Below are positions 1 to 8,842 of a stretch of DNA of 64,000 nt, in pieces. Origin of the DNA: Puniceibacterium confluentis. Its GTDB lineage: Bacteria > Pseudomonadota > Alphaproteobacteria > Rhodobacterales > Rhodobacteraceae. The stretch is taken from contig NZ_VOJI01000001.1 in NCBI RefSeq assembly GCF_007923445.1, positions 248,001-312,000 on the forward strand, written 5' to 3'. The position numbers were made by a program, and so were the translations under genes. Each line of letters begins with the position of its first letter. Within the stretch, counting starts at the first letter, position 1. Under the pieces are notes generated by a model, which made no database searches, was not told where the DNA came from, and saw nothing but the letters and a program-made list of their open reading frames with translations.

Positions 1-1705
1 TGGTGTGCGGCGTGGTCAGCATGTCAGCCGAGATCAGCAGTTCTTCGTGCAGCTTTTCGCCCCGGCGCAGGCCGGTGATCTGAATTTCGATATCGCCGTC
101 CGGATTGTCCGAGTCCTTTACCGAATAGCCTGCTCCCTCGATCATCTGGCGAGCAAGCTTGGCGATCGGCACCGGGTCGCCCATGTCGAGCACGAAGACA
201 TCGCCACCTCTGGCGAAAGAGCCTGCCAGAAGAACAAGGCGCGCGGCCTCGGAGATCGTCATGAAGTAGCGGGTGACGGCGCCATGGGTCAGGGTCACCG
301 GGCCGCCACGGGCAATCTGTTCCTCGAACAGCGGAATGACCGAACCGGACGAGCCGAGAACGTTGCCGAAACGCACCATCGAGAACCGCGTTCCCGACGA
401 CCGCGTGGCGAGATCCTGCACCACCAGTTCGGCCAGCCGCTTGGACGCGCCCATCACGTTGGTCGGGCGCACGGCCTTGTCCGACGAGACCAGGATGAAG
501 CGTTCGACCCCGGCATCCCGGGCGGCATCGGCAAGGATCTTGGTGCCGATCACGTTGTTGCGCAGACCGGCGATGGCGTTGCATTCGACCAGCGGCAGAT
601 GTTTGTAGGCGGCGGCGTGCAGGACAACGTCGATGTCATGCGCCGACAGGACTTCGCGCATCTTGGCCTCGTCCATCACCGTACCAAGGATCGGCACGAT
701 CTGCAGGTTGGTCGCAAGTTCGCGCAGTTCCTTGTCGATATTGTAAAGCGCCAGTTCCGAGTGATCGAGCAGCACGATACATTCCGGCTTGCAGGCGATC
801 AGCTGGCGGCACAGTTCGGAGCCAATCGAGCCGCCCGCTCCGGTGATCAGGATGCGGCGGCCGGAGTAGGCGTGGCTGACGCCGGGCAGTTCGGATTCAA
901 GCCGGTTGCGGCCCAGGAGATCGTTGAGTGATACAGGAGACACGCGCTTGCGCAGATCCCCTTCGCCCACCAGTTCGGCAAACGACGGCAGCGCATGCAC
1001 TTCGCAGCCGATTTCGCGCAGGCGGTGAGCAATGCGGGCCTGCCGGGACTGGCTGATCGACGGCATGGCCAGGACGACACGGTCGATCTGCCGCTCGACA
1101 ATCAGTTCCTTGATCTTGGCGGGGGAATGCACCGGCAGGCCCGCGACGCGCAGGCTTTGCAGGGTGGGATTGTCGTCGATGAAGCCGACTGGCTGAATGG
1201 CGTCATCCGTGCGCAGCGCAGCGACAAGCTGTTGCCCGGTCTGGCCTGCACCATAGATCAGAACCCGCATCCGGTTCTGGCCCCGGCGGTAGATCTTCAT
1301 GACGCAGTGGCGCAGCGTCACGCGCCAGGCGGCGGCCACGAACAGGAACAGCAACGCAAAGATGAAAAACACTTCGTAAGGGATGTTCGGCGCGACGAGC
1401 CCGTTGAGGCAGGCACCCACCAGTGCGACACTGCCGGACAGAGCGGCCGTCATCAACACGCCCCGCATCTCGTAGGCGTTCAACTTGATCTGCGGCAGTC
1501 CGATGTAAAACGACATCCCCAGAGTGGCCAGCAGCATGGCACCGATAAGCGGTGCAGCGGCTGTCAGGGCGGCGGCATCCACATTGATCCGCGCGTTGAG
1601 CATCATCGCCGCGCCCATGGCAACCACCATCATCAGGGCGTCTGTGAGCATGAACAAATACTGCTTTTGGGTTCGCGAGAGTGATGTCGCAATCTTATAT
1701 AACAT
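1..1705 (-). CDS. WbpM/CapD/FlaA1-type nucleotide-sugar 4,6-dehydratase (C-terminus cut by window edge)
   Basis: This is a membrane-anchored nucleoside-diphosphate-sugar dehydratase/epimerase of polysaccharide or O-antigen synthesis. Reading from an ATG at 1705 the frame is open to the window edge (568 codons). The first ~125 residues hold about four hydrophobic segments. They are followed by a Rossmann motif TGAGGSIGSE and by SSDKAVRPTNVMGASKR, in which Met replaces the usual catalytic Tyr, as in large WbpM-type enzymes. Family members are about 620-660 residues, so roughly the last 60-90 residues lie outside. The gene is divergent from asd. The sugar substrate cannot be read from the sequence; UDP-GlcNAc is the usual one. 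Confidence 0.9.
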   Translation of the reverse strand, partial: MLYKIATSLSRTQKQYLFMLTDALMMVVAMGAAMMLNARINVDAAALTAAAPLIGAMLLATLGMSFYIGLPQIKLNAYEMRGVLMTAALSGSVALVGACLNGLVAPNIPYEVFFIFALLFLFVAAAWRVTLRHCVMKIYRRGQNRMRVLIYGAGQTGQQLVAALRTDDAIQPVGFIDDNPTLQSLRVAGLPVHSPAKIKELIVERQIDRVVLAMPSISQSRQARIAHRLREIGCEVHALPSFAELVGEGDLRKRVSPVSLNDLLGRNRLESELPGVSHAYSGRRILITGAGGSIGSELCRQLIACKPECIVLLDHSELALYNIDKELRELATNLQIVPILGTVMDEAKMREVLSAHDIDVVLHAAAYKHLPLVECNAIAGLRNNVIGTKILADAARDAGVERFILVSSDKAVRPTNVMGASKRLAELVVQDLATRSSGTRFSMVRFGNVLGSSGSVIPLFEEQIARGGPVTLTHGAVTRYFMTISEAARLVLLAGSFARGGDVFVLDMGDPVPIAKLARQMIEGAGYSVKDSDNPDGDIEIQITGLRRGEKLHEELLISADMLTTPHT

Positions 1706-2182
1706 CGAAACTTGTCCCCCGCTGCCAACGCAGCATTCTTCCGTAGTATAATCTATCGACGCGAACGCGCGGTGTGGCCAGTTTCTTATATCCCAGAGGG
1801 CGTGACCTCTTCACACGAATCCGCAAATCAACTTCCAACTTTTATGCGTCCGCTCAAACATTAGACAAGGCAGAAATGCTGCACCTGCAGAAATTGGCAG
1901 GAATCCACCGATCTCCAGCGTCTCATAGCACAGGCCCCGGCAAATTGTCTCTAGTTTATCATCGCTTGCGCGCTGAAAGCGGGCATTTCAACAGTTTAAG
2001 GCGAGCCCGGACAGATTCTTCCCCTGACTGCGATGATTCGCTGCGGCGCTTAAAATCCAAGCAGGTCCCCTGTTCACAGGGGTTGGCAAGACCCTCTTTC
2101 GCAGCCCTTCTGCCTGCGGTATGCAGCGCCCAAGCCGCGCCTGCACCATTGCAGGGCGCAGGATTGAAAAAAAGGAGCCACC
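1706..2182. other. Intergenic region between wbpM-like gene and asd
   Basis: This 477-bp stretch separates two divergent genes and should hold both promoters. A TATAAT hexamer lies at 1747-1752 on the + strand, but I see no convincing -35 partner. An open frame runs through it into asd on the + strand, but its codon use is poor and it overlaps asd out of frame, so I do not call a gene. The last bases (AAAAAGGAGCCACC) are the ribosome binding site of asd. Confidence 0.4.
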
Positions 2183-3205
2183 ATGGGCTACAAAGTTGTT
2201 GTCGCCGGGGCCACCGGGAACGTTGGCCGCGAAATGCTGAACATCCTTGCCGAGCGGGAATTCCCCGTCGACGAAATTGCAGCGCTTGCCAGCCGCCGCT
2301 CGCTGGGGACCGAAGTCAGCTTTGGCGACCGGACTCTGAAAACGCAGGATCTCGACACCTTCGATTTCACCGGCTGGGACATGGCGCTGTTTGCCATCGG
2401 CTCGGACGCGACCAAGAAATACGCGCCGATCGCGGCAAAGGCCGGTTGTGTGGTGATCGATAACTCGTCGCTTTACCGTTACGATCCCGACGTGCCGCTG
2501 ATCGTACCCGAGGTGAACGCCGATGCGATCATGGGCTATTCCAAGAAAAATATCATCGCCAACCCGAACTGTTCCACGGCGCAGCTGGTTGTGGCGCTGA
2601 AGCCGCTGCACGACCGCGCCGGGATCAAACGCGTTGTGGTGTCGACATACCAGTCCGTTTCCGGTGCCGGCAAAGAAGGCATGGACGAGCTGTGGAACCA
2701 GACCAAGGCCGTCTACAATCCGACCGACGACGTGCCGCCCAAGAAGTTCACCAAACAGATCGCCTTCAATGTCATTCCGCATATCGACGTCTTCCTGGAT
2801 GACGGGTCGACCAAGGAAGAGTGGAAGATGGTGGCCGAGACCAAAAAGATCCTCGACCCGTCGATCAAGCTGACGGCGACCTGCGTCAGGGTGCCGGTTT
2901 TTGTCGGTCACGGCGAGGCGGTGAACATCGAGACCGAAGAGTTCCTGGACGAGCACGAGGCCCGTGACATCCTGCGCGAATCGCCGGGTATCATGGTTGT
3001 CGACAAGCGCGAAGACGGCGGTTACGTCACACCGGTGGAATGCGCGGGCGATTTCGCCACGTTCATCAGCCGGATCCGTCAGGATTCGACCATCGACAAC
3101 GGCCTGAGCTTCTGGTGCGTGTCTGACAACCTGCGCAAGGGCGCGGCGTTGAATGCGGTGCAGATTGCCGAGACGCTTGGCAACCGCGCGCTGAAAAAAG
3201 GCTGA
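2183..3205 (+). CDS. asd: Aspartate-semialdehyde dehydrogenase
   Basis: Asd reduces beta-aspartyl phosphate to L-aspartate beta-semialdehyde with NADPH, the branch point to lysine/diaminopimelate, threonine and methionine. The 340-residue protein is full length. It starts with the nucleotide-binding motif AGATGNVG (residues 8-15), carries the catalytic Cys130 in NPNCSTAQ, and has the substrate-binding His243 in FVGHGEAVN. The ATG has a strong AGGAG at good spacing. The gene stands alone and ends before a strong terminator. Its product is also a co-substrate of the carboxyspermidine route encoded at 36.8-39.2 kb; that link is inferred. Confidence 0.97.
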   Translation: MGYKVVVAGATGNVGREMLNILAEREFPVDEIAALASRRSLGTEVSFGDRTLKTQDLDTFDFTGWDMALFAIGSDATKKYAPIAAKAGCVVIDNSSLYRYDPDVPLIVPEVNADAIMGYSKKNIIANPNCSTAQLVVALKPLHDRAGIKRVVVSTYQSVSGAGKEGMDELWNQTKAVYNPTDDVPPKKFTKQIAFNVIPHIDVFLDDGSTKEEWKMVAETKKILDPSIKLTATCVRVPVFVGHGEAVNIETEEFLDEHEARDILRESPGIMVVDKREDGGYVTPVECAGDFATFISRIRQDSTIDNGLSFWCVSDNLRKGAALNAVQIAETLGNRALKKG

Positions 3206-3508
3206 GCAGGTTCCACCGAGCCCTCGGGCCGGACCGTTTCCATCCATCAGCGGGGCGCTTTCGGGCGTCCCGCTTTTGTTTTGGTACCGCTTCCGGATTG
3301 CCAGCCTGCGGGCCAGGATCCAGCCAGCGCGGTTGTGGCACCAACGGGCCGGATCACGAATGTCGGCAGGTCTGACAGAGAGTTCGCGAAGGCGGATACA
3401 TTGTGGCAACCGTGGCAACTTCTCGACCACATGGGTCCGATCCGGCCCTATTGGCGCCGGAATGCCTTGTTAGCGTAACGACATGTTCCATTTACAAGGT
3501 AACCGATC
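3206..3508. other. Intergenic region after asd
   Basis: The 303-bp gap holds the asd terminator (3249-3283). The rest has no recognisable gene or RNA. It ends with an AAGG a little upstream of the next ATG. Confidence 0.4.
3249..3283 (+). terminator. Rho-independent terminator of asd
   Basis: A perfect 10-bp stem (one G-U pair) pairs 3249-3258 with 3265-3274 around a 6-nt loop, followed by TTTTGTTTT. It lies 44 bp after the asd stop codon. Confidence 0.85.
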
Positions 3509-3838
3509 ATGCAGACTCTCAGACAGCACCAGCCGACCGGCGCTCCGGTCCCTCATCCCGGCATTGGACTCGATTGCGAAACAGCTTCGCTGATGCGGGG
3601 GTTCCTGTTGCCGATCTTTGAAACGGCCCGCGACTGGTCCGATCTGCGCCAGCGGCTGGTCAGCAAGGGGTACGACATCGCATTTCGCGATGGGCACATG
3701 GTTCTGCTCAACCTCGATACCCGCGAGGCGCTCTGCACCGGAACCGTGTTGGGCAGCCCGTTGCGCAGCCTCGCCGCCCGGCTGGGGCGTGCACATGTGA
3801 TCGCCAACCGGGACGGGGCCACCGGCGAACTGGGCTGA
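3509..3838 (+). CDS. Hypothetical protein, 109 aa
   Basis: I do not recognise a family. The 109-residue soluble protein has no signal peptide or membrane segment. The middle (about residues 28-75) reads like a small folded domain (FETARDWSDLRQRL ... YDIAFRDGHMVLLNL), and the C-terminal part is rich in Leu, Ala and Arg. The ATG is preceded by AAGG at usable spacing. It converges on the carbonic anhydrase gene with a 3-bp gap. Codon use matches its neighbours, which supports a real gene. Confidence 0.6.
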   Translation: MQTLRQHQPTGAPVPHPGIGLDCETASLMRGFLLPIFETARDWSDLRQRLVSKGYDIAFRDGHMVLLNLDTREALCTGTVLGSPLRSLAARLGRAHVIANRDGATGELG

Positions 3839-3841
3839 ATG

Positions 3842-4507
3842 TCAGGCGGAGGCCTGTCCGACCGGCGAAAATTGCCCGGTCTTGGGATCGTACCATTCCA
3901 GCCCGCCCTCGCCAATCTCTGTCCAGAGACCATGCAGCGTCAGGCCGCCATTCTCGACCGCCTCGCGGACAAAGGGAAAGGTCATCAGATTTTCAAGCGA
4001 GACAAGCACCGCTTCCTTTTCCAGCTTGCGAACCTGCGTTGCGGCATCGGGTTCATCCTTGACCCGCTCGTATCCGGGGCGCAGCAAATCCATCCAGCGC
4101 CCGACAAAGCTTGACGTCTCTTCCAGGTGCGGCGCCTTGCCCGAGCACATGTCCAGGCAGCCCTGCACGCCGCCGCAGTTCGAATGCCCCAGCACCACCA
4201 GATGCGACACCTTGAGCGCGGTCACGGCGTATTCCACCGCGGCGGATGTCCCGTGCTGCGCGCCATCGGGTTCATAGGGCGGCACCAGATTGGCGATATT
4301 GCGGTGGATAAAGAACTCCCCCTGATCGGCACCGAAGATGGATGTCACGTGCACCCGGGAATCACAGCACGAGATGATCATGGCGCGCGGGCGCTGCCCT
4401 TCGGTCGCCAGCCGTTTGTACCAGGCACGGTTCTCGGCATAGGTCGTCGCTTTCCAGCCGTGATAGCGCTGGAGCAGATAGGTGGGCAATGGCTTTGCAC
4501 TCATCAT
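3842..4507 (-). CDS. Beta-class carbonic anhydrase
   Basis: This enzyme interconverts CO2 and bicarbonate using a zinc ion. The 221-residue protein has the beta-class ligands: Cys47 with the CxDSR motif (CCDSR, residues 47-51), and His108 and Cys111 in HSNCGG. Two adjacent ATG codons start the gene (4507 and 4504). The AGGA upstream is better spaced for the second, so the true start may be 4504. The same frame stays open far upstream, but that extension has no coding character and overlaps the next gene. It is divergent from the HPt-like gene. Confidence 0.93.
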   Translation of the reverse strand: MMSAKPLPTYLLQRYHGWKATTYAENRAWYKRLATEGQRPRAMIISCCDSRVHVTSIFGADQGEFFIHRNIANLVPPYEPDGAQHGTSAAVEYAVTALKVSHLVVLGHSNCGGVQGCLDMCSGKAPHLEETSSFVGRWMDLLRPGYERVKDEPDAATQVRKLEKEAVLVSLENLMTFPFVREAVENGGLTLHGLWTEIGEGGLEWYDPKTGQFSPVGQASA

Positions 4508-4657
4508 GGCGTCCTCGTGGTCTGTGTCCGTCCGTACCGGAATATGCGCAATTCGACAGGAATTCGAGAGACATTCTGTTCCGGCCTCAACCTTTTGGGA
4601 ACCGCACCAAGAGTATCGTGACCTCCGCCGTGGGGGCGTGGGACAAAGGATGGGAAG

Positions 4658-5038
4658 TTGGAACAGGTAACGGTGCTTGCACCCTTGGAAAATGCGCGTC
4701 TGGATCCGGACCGTCTGGACGCTCTCTATTCGCAACTGGGTCCGAACGCGGCCGAGGATGTGTTGTGTCGCGCGATGGAGGAGCTTGCGGTGCGACTTGC
4801 GCATATTGACCGCCTGTTCCGCCAGGGCGACTGGAAGGAAATGCGCAAGAATACCCGGGCGTTGCTGGCGATTGCCGAACAGATCGGGATGATGGGGCTG
4901 GCGCGTGTCGGCTCTTGTGTCGTGGGCTGCATCGACGATGGCGATCGCGTGGCGCTGGCTGCAACCTTGTTCCGGCTCACCCGCCTGGGCGAGCAGTCCC
5001 TGACAGCCGTCTGGGATCTTCAGGATCTTTCCATCTGA
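4658..5038 (+). CDS. HPt-like helical protein lacking the phosphorylatable histidine
   Basis: This 126-residue all-helical protein resembles a histidine phosphotransfer (HPt) domain. The segment NTRALLAIAEQIGMMGL (about 65-81) aligns by pattern with the HxLKGxxxxxG helix of HPt domains, but Asn/Thr sits where the phospho-accepting His should be. The only nearby His is at 49, in the previous helix. It starts at a TTG preceded by AAAGGA about 8 nt away; the overlapping ATG at 4650 meets a stop at once. A role as a phosphorelay decoy or scaffold is inference, and the family assignment itself is tentative. Confidence 0.55.
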   Translation: MEQVTVLAPLENARLDPDRLDALYSQLGPNAAEDVLCRAMEELAVRLAHIDRLFRQGDWKEMRKNTRALLAIAEQIGMMGLARVGSCVVGCIDDGDRVALAATLFRLTRLGEQSLTAVWDLQDLSI

Positions 5039-5100
5039 CCCCCTTGCAGGTGCCGATGGTGCGGATAGGGTAAGGGCCTCTTGCGACGAAAGGGTCCCTG

Positions 5101-6486
5101 ATGACATTTGCCTTTGCTGCCCCGGACGCGCGGACCCTGCCGCTTCATGTGCTGGAACCCGGCACTGTCGAATCCTGGACCGCACAACAGTCGGACCGGG
5201 TACGGGCCTGGGTCGGGGCAAGCAGTTTCAGGGCGGGCCTGGGCACCTCGTTGATGGTTCCCGGCGCGGATGGGGCACCCGAGCGCGCCCTCATCGGCTA
5301 TGGCACCGCACAGCAGAGGGCGCGCGGTCGCTTTGCGCTGGCGGGCGCCGTGCCGCAGTTGGCGCCGGGCACCTACCGCATCGCAGACGGCCTGCCGCCC
5401 GAGGATGCCGCGCGCGAGGCGCTGGGCTGGCTGCTGTGTGATTATGGCTTCACCCGATACAGCGGCGCGGCACCCGAGGTGCCGGCTCTGGTCGCGCCCG
5501 AAGGAATTGACGCCGCGCGGGTTGAAATTCTGGCGGTTTCCGAGACGTTGACCCGTGATCTGATCAACACGCCGGCCTCGGACATGGGGCCGACGGCGCT
5601 GGAACAGGCCGCGCGCGATCTGGCGGGCGTGTTTGGCGCGCGGGTCGCGGTGACGGCGGGGGATGCGCTGCTCGAACAGAACTTCCCCATGATCCACGCG
5701 GTGGGCCGGGCATCGGCAGATGCCCCGCGCCTGATCGACATGCGCTGGGGGGAGACCGGGCCAAAGCTGACGCTGGTGGGCAAGGGTGTATGTTTTGATA
5801 CCGGCGGGCTGAACATCAAGCCGGGCAGTTCCATGGGCCTGATGAAAAAGGACATGGGCGGTGCCGCCAATGTTCTGGGCCTTGCTCGGATGATCATGGC
5901 GCTGGGGCTGCAACTGCAACTACGGGTGCTGATCCCGGCGGTCGAGAACAGCATCGCGGGCAACAGTTTCCGGCCGCAGGACATTCTGACATCGCGCAAG
6001 GGGTTGACGGTCGAGATCAACAACACCGATGCCGAGGGGCGGCTGGTGCTGGCGGATGCGCTGGCGCTGGCGGACGAGGAAAAGCCGGACCTGCTGATCT
6101 CGATGGCGACGCTCACCGGCGCGGCGCGGGTGGCTGTCGGGCCGGACCTTGCGCCATTCTATGTCGATGACGATGCCATCGCTTCGGGACTGGAGCAGGC
6201 CGGGCGGCGCACGGCCGACCCACTGTGGCGCCTGCCGTTCTGGGATCCGTACGAGGCGATGATCGAACCGGGGATTGCCGATCTCGACAATGCGCCTTCG
6301 GGGGGCTTTGCCGGGTCGATCACTGCCGCTTTGTTCCTGCGCCGCTTTGTCACCGACACGCCGTCCTATGTGCATTTTGACATCTACGGCTGGCAGCCCG
6401 CGCCTGCGCCCGGTCGCAGCAAGGGCGGTTTCCTGCAGGGACCGCGCGCCATTCTGGATGCGCTGCCCGGGTTGCTGGCGCTGTGA
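5101..6486 (+). CDS. pepA: Leucyl aminopeptidase, M17 family
   Basis: This is a cytosolic metallo-aminopeptidase that removes N-terminal residues from peptides. The 461-residue protein has a divergent N-terminal domain (to about 150) and the conserved M17 catalytic domain: GKGVCFDTGGLNIKP, then KKDMGGAA, the signature NTDAEGRL (about 308-315) with metal-binding Asp and Glu, and MATLTGA. It is first in a tight three-gene run. The stop overlaps the GTG start of the next gene by 4 bp, implying translational coupling. Confidence 0.95.
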   Translation: MTFAFAAPDARTLPLHVLEPGTVESWTAQQSDRVRAWVGASSFRAGLGTSLMVPGADGAPERALIGYGTAQQRARGRFALAGAVPQLAPGTYRIADGLPPEDAAREALGWLLCDYGFTRYSGAAPEVPALVAPEGIDAARVEILAVSETLTRDLINTPASDMGPTALEQAARDLAGVFGARVAVTAGDALLEQNFPMIHAVGRASADAPRLIDMRWGETGPKLTLVGKGVCFDTGGLNIKPGSSMGLMKKDMGGAANVLGLARMIMALGLQLQLRVLIPAVENSIAGNSFRPQDILTSRKGLTVEINNTDAEGRLVLADALALADEEKPDLLISMATLTGAARVAVGPDLAPFYVDDDAIASGLEQAGRRTADPLWRLPFWDPYEAMIEPGIADLDNAPSGGFAGSITAALFLRRFVTDTPSYVHFDIYGWQPAPAPGRSKGGFLQGPRAILDALPGLLAL

Positions 6487-7337
6487 ATGACCGGCGCCTG
6501 ACACCGGCCAACACCCGTGTCGCGGCAGAACATCTGCGCGGGTCGATCGAGGCCGCGCACTTCAGCGCCGGAGAGCCGCGTCGCGTGGTTGTCCCGGTGG
6601 TCGATCTGCTGCGCGCACCGGCGGGGGCACGCGACCGGCAGATCCTGTTCGGTGCGGCGGTCACGGTTTATGACGAACACGAGGGCTGGGCCTTTGTGCA
6701 GGCCGCGGCGGACGGTTATGTCGGCTATGTGCCGGTCAGGTCGCTGGGGGTGGCCCCGGTGCCGACCCACCGGGTCGACGCGCGCGCCACACATGTCTAC
6801 AGCCTGCCCGATTTCAAATCGACCAACGTCATGACGCTGAGCTATGGCGCGCAGTTGGACGTTGTGACCGACGCCCCGGACCCGGTCGAAAGATTCGTCG
6901 CGACCAGGGTGGGCTATGTGCCGCGCGCACATCTGGTCCCGTTGGGCACAACCGCTTCCGATCCGGTGGCAGAGGCTGAAAAACTGCTGGGCACGCCGTA
7001 TCTCTGGGGCGGCAACAGCGCCTTTGGCATCGACTGCTCCGGCCTTGTGCAGGCGACGCTGGCTGCTTGCGGACAGGCCTGCCCGGGTGACAGTGATCTG
7101 CAGGAAACCAGTGTCGGACGGACGCTGCCAAAGGGCACCGCGCCGCGCCGGGGGGATCTGCTGTTCTGGAAGGGGCATGTGGGCTGGGTCGCGGCCCCGG
7201 ACATGCTGCTGCATGCCAATGTGCATGCGATGGCGGTGGCCTTGGAACCGCTGGCCGCGGCGCTGACCCGGATCGAAACACAGGGTGACGGGCCGGTGAT
7301 CCGGCATGCCCGGCTGATTGAGGACGCTTTGAAATGA
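6483..7337 (+). CDS. NlpC/P60 (C40) peptidase with SH3-like N-terminal region
   Basis: This is a cysteine peptidase of the family that cleaves cell-wall peptides, often at D-Glu-meso-DAP. Residues 35-160 look like two SH3-type wall-binding modules. The C-terminal NlpC/P60 domain carries Cys185 in GIDCSGLVQ, His232 in KGHVGWV and a third polar residue in HANVH (about 244-248). There is no signal peptide, so it may act on imported muropeptides in the cytosol, which would fit its coupling to pepA (GTG start inside the pepA stop). It overlaps the next gene by 4 bp (ATGA). Confidence 0.9.
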   Translation: MNDRRLTPANTRVAAEHLRGSIEAAHFSAGEPRRVVVPVVDLLRAPAGARDRQILFGAAVTVYDEHEGWAFVQAAADGYVGYVPVRSLGVAPVPTHRVDARATHVYSLPDFKSTNVMTLSYGAQLDVVTDAPDPVERFVATRVGYVPRAHLVPLGTTASDPVAEAEKLLGTPYLWGGNSAFGIDCSGLVQATLAACGQACPGDSDLQETSVGRTLPKGTAPRRGDLLFWKGHVGWVAAPDMLLHANVHAMAVALEPLAAALTRIETQGDGPVIRHARLIEDALK

Positions 7338-8302
7338 CCAGTGATGCATTCTTCCACCCGGTGTCAGGATTTGATCTGCCGCGTTTTGCCGGCATTCCGA
7401 CCTTCATGCGGTTGCCGCATGTGGCGCCCGGTCATCCGCGTTTTGGCGAGCTGGACGTGGCGCTGGTCGGCGTGCCCTGGGACAGCGGCACAACCAACCG
7501 CCCGGGACCGCGGCACGGGCCGCGCCAGCTGCGCGACGCCTCGACCATGATCCGGGCGGAACATCCGGTCAGCGGGGTACGGCCGTTCGAGGTGCTGGCC
7601 TGCGCCGACGTCGGAGATGTCGCGCCGAATCCGGCGGACATTCAGGACTCGATGTCCCGGATCACCGCCTTCTACGACCAGCTTCTGGCCGCGGACATCC
7701 TGCCGCTGACGGCCGGCGGGGACCATCTGTCCAGCCTGCCGATCCTGCGGTCTCTGGGGCGTGCGGCCCCGCTGGGCATGATTCATTTCGACAGCCACAC
7801 CGACCTTTTCAACAGCTATTTCGGTGGCACGATGTACACCCACGGCACGCCGTTTCGCCGCGCGGTGGAAGAGGGTCTGCTGGACCCGAAACGGGTTGTG
7901 CAGATCGGGATCCGCGGCACGGCCTATGACACCGAGGACAAGGATTTTGCCAGCTCCGTCGGTATCCGCATCATCACCATCGAGGAGTTTCACGACCGCG
8001 GTGTGGCGGACGTCATGCAGGAGGCGCGCGGCATCGCCGGGGAGGGCGCGACCTATGTGAGCTATGACATCGATTTTGTCGATCCGACCTTTGCGCCCGG
8101 CACCGGCACGCCCGAGGTCGGCGGGCCGAATTCCTATCAGGCGCTGCAGGTGGTTCGGGCGCTGGAGGGGCTGAACATCGTCGGCGCGGACATGGTCGAG
8201 GTCTCGCCGCCGTTCGATGCCTCGGGCGGGACAGCCTTTCTGGGGGTGTCGATCATGTTCGAACTGCTGTGCGTGATGGCGGGGCGCGCCGGGAGCGCCT
8301 GA
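7334..8302 (+). CDS. speB: Ureohydrolase family protein (agmatinase-like)
   Basis: A manganese ureohydrolase of 322 residues. The metal-binding motifs are all present: GGDH (about 130), HFDSHTD (about 152-158, Ser replacing the usual Ala of DAHxD), SYDIDFVDP (about 243) and VEVSPPFD near the end. Agmatinase would yield putrescine plus urea. Guanidinobutyrase and guanidinopropionase share these motifs, so the substrate is uncertain. It is the last gene of the pepA - C40 peptidase operon, starting in the stop of its neighbour. If it is an agmatinase, it could feed putrescine to the polyamine genes at 29-39 kb. Confidence 0.85.
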   Translation: MTSDAFFHPVSGFDLPRFAGIPTFMRLPHVAPGHPRFGELDVALVGVPWDSGTTNRPGPRHGPRQLRDASTMIRAEHPVSGVRPFEVLACADVGDVAPNPADIQDSMSRITAFYDQLLAADILPLTAGGDHLSSLPILRSLGRAAPLGMIHFDSHTDLFNSYFGGTMYTHGTPFRRAVEEGLLDPKRVVQIGIRGTAYDTEDKDFASSVGIRIITIEEFHDRGVADVMQEARGIAGEGATYVSYDIDFVDPTFAPGTGTPEVGGPNSYQALQVVRALEGLNIVGADMVEVSPPFDASGGTAFLGVSIMFELLCVMAGRAGSA

Positions 8303-8332
8303 GGAGCCGGGGGCACCTGAGGAGAGGGGCCT

Positions 8333-8674
8333 TCAGTCGATGGACCGGATCAGCTTGCGTTCAAGCACGCGGAGGACGAGCTTCAGGTCATTGCCGCGCT
8401 TGAGCATCTGACCGTCCATTCCGACGACGGCGTACTGGCCCTGTTTGCTGCGCAGTTTCGGGTGTTTCTCGATCCGGTAGAGCGGGTTTTCCGCAGCCCG
8501 CCGGAAGATCGAGAACACCGCCAGCTCGCGCAGGGAGGAGATGCCGTAGTCGCGCCATTCACCGGCGGCGACCATGCGCCCGTAGAGTCCAAGGATCAGC
8601 GACAGCTCTGTGCGGTGGAACGCCACCTGTTCGGGCAGGGTTTGTGACCTGGGAAAGGGCGTGAGGCTGTTCAT
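8333..8674 (-). CDS. DUF2794 family protein
   Basis: A 113-residue conserved alphaproteobacterial protein of unknown function. It has a helical core (TELSLILGLYGRMVAAGEWRDY) and a basic beta-rich end (YRIEKHPKL ... GQYAVVGMDG). I call the ATG at 8674, although no good Shine-Dalgarno sequence precedes it. A TTG nine codons upstream follows GGAAAGAG and could be the true start. It lies downstream of imuB on the same strand with a gap of about 170 bp, so cotranscription is possible but not required. Confidence 0.8.
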   Translation of the reverse strand: MNSLTPFPRSQTLPEQVAFHRTELSLILGLYGRMVAAGEWRDYGISSLRELAVFSIFRRAAENPLYRIEKHPKLRSKQGQYAVVGMDGQMLKRGNDLKLVLRVLERKLIRSID

Positions 8675-8842
8675 GGTTTCAGAGTCGCGCCGAACGCCGG
8701 TCAAATCAAGCTCTTTCCAAACGGACCCGGCGGTGCCGGGGCCGGATGTCCCGGTCTGCCCGCGTTGCGGGCACACCGCGGCGCCGGTTGCACCCTGACG
8801 CTCTGGGGGCGGCGGGCGCGCCTGTGGCCCGGTCGCGCGATC

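Noticed and set aside
5-1684. Two + strand open frames opposite the wbpM-like gene
   Set aside because: The minus strand encodes an intact Rossmann motif and a WbpM-type catalytic block in a single frame through the window edge.
1774-2463. + strand open frame running into asd in another frame
   Set aside because: Overlaps the asd start by 280 bp out of frame, lacks a ribosome binding site and has no coding character.
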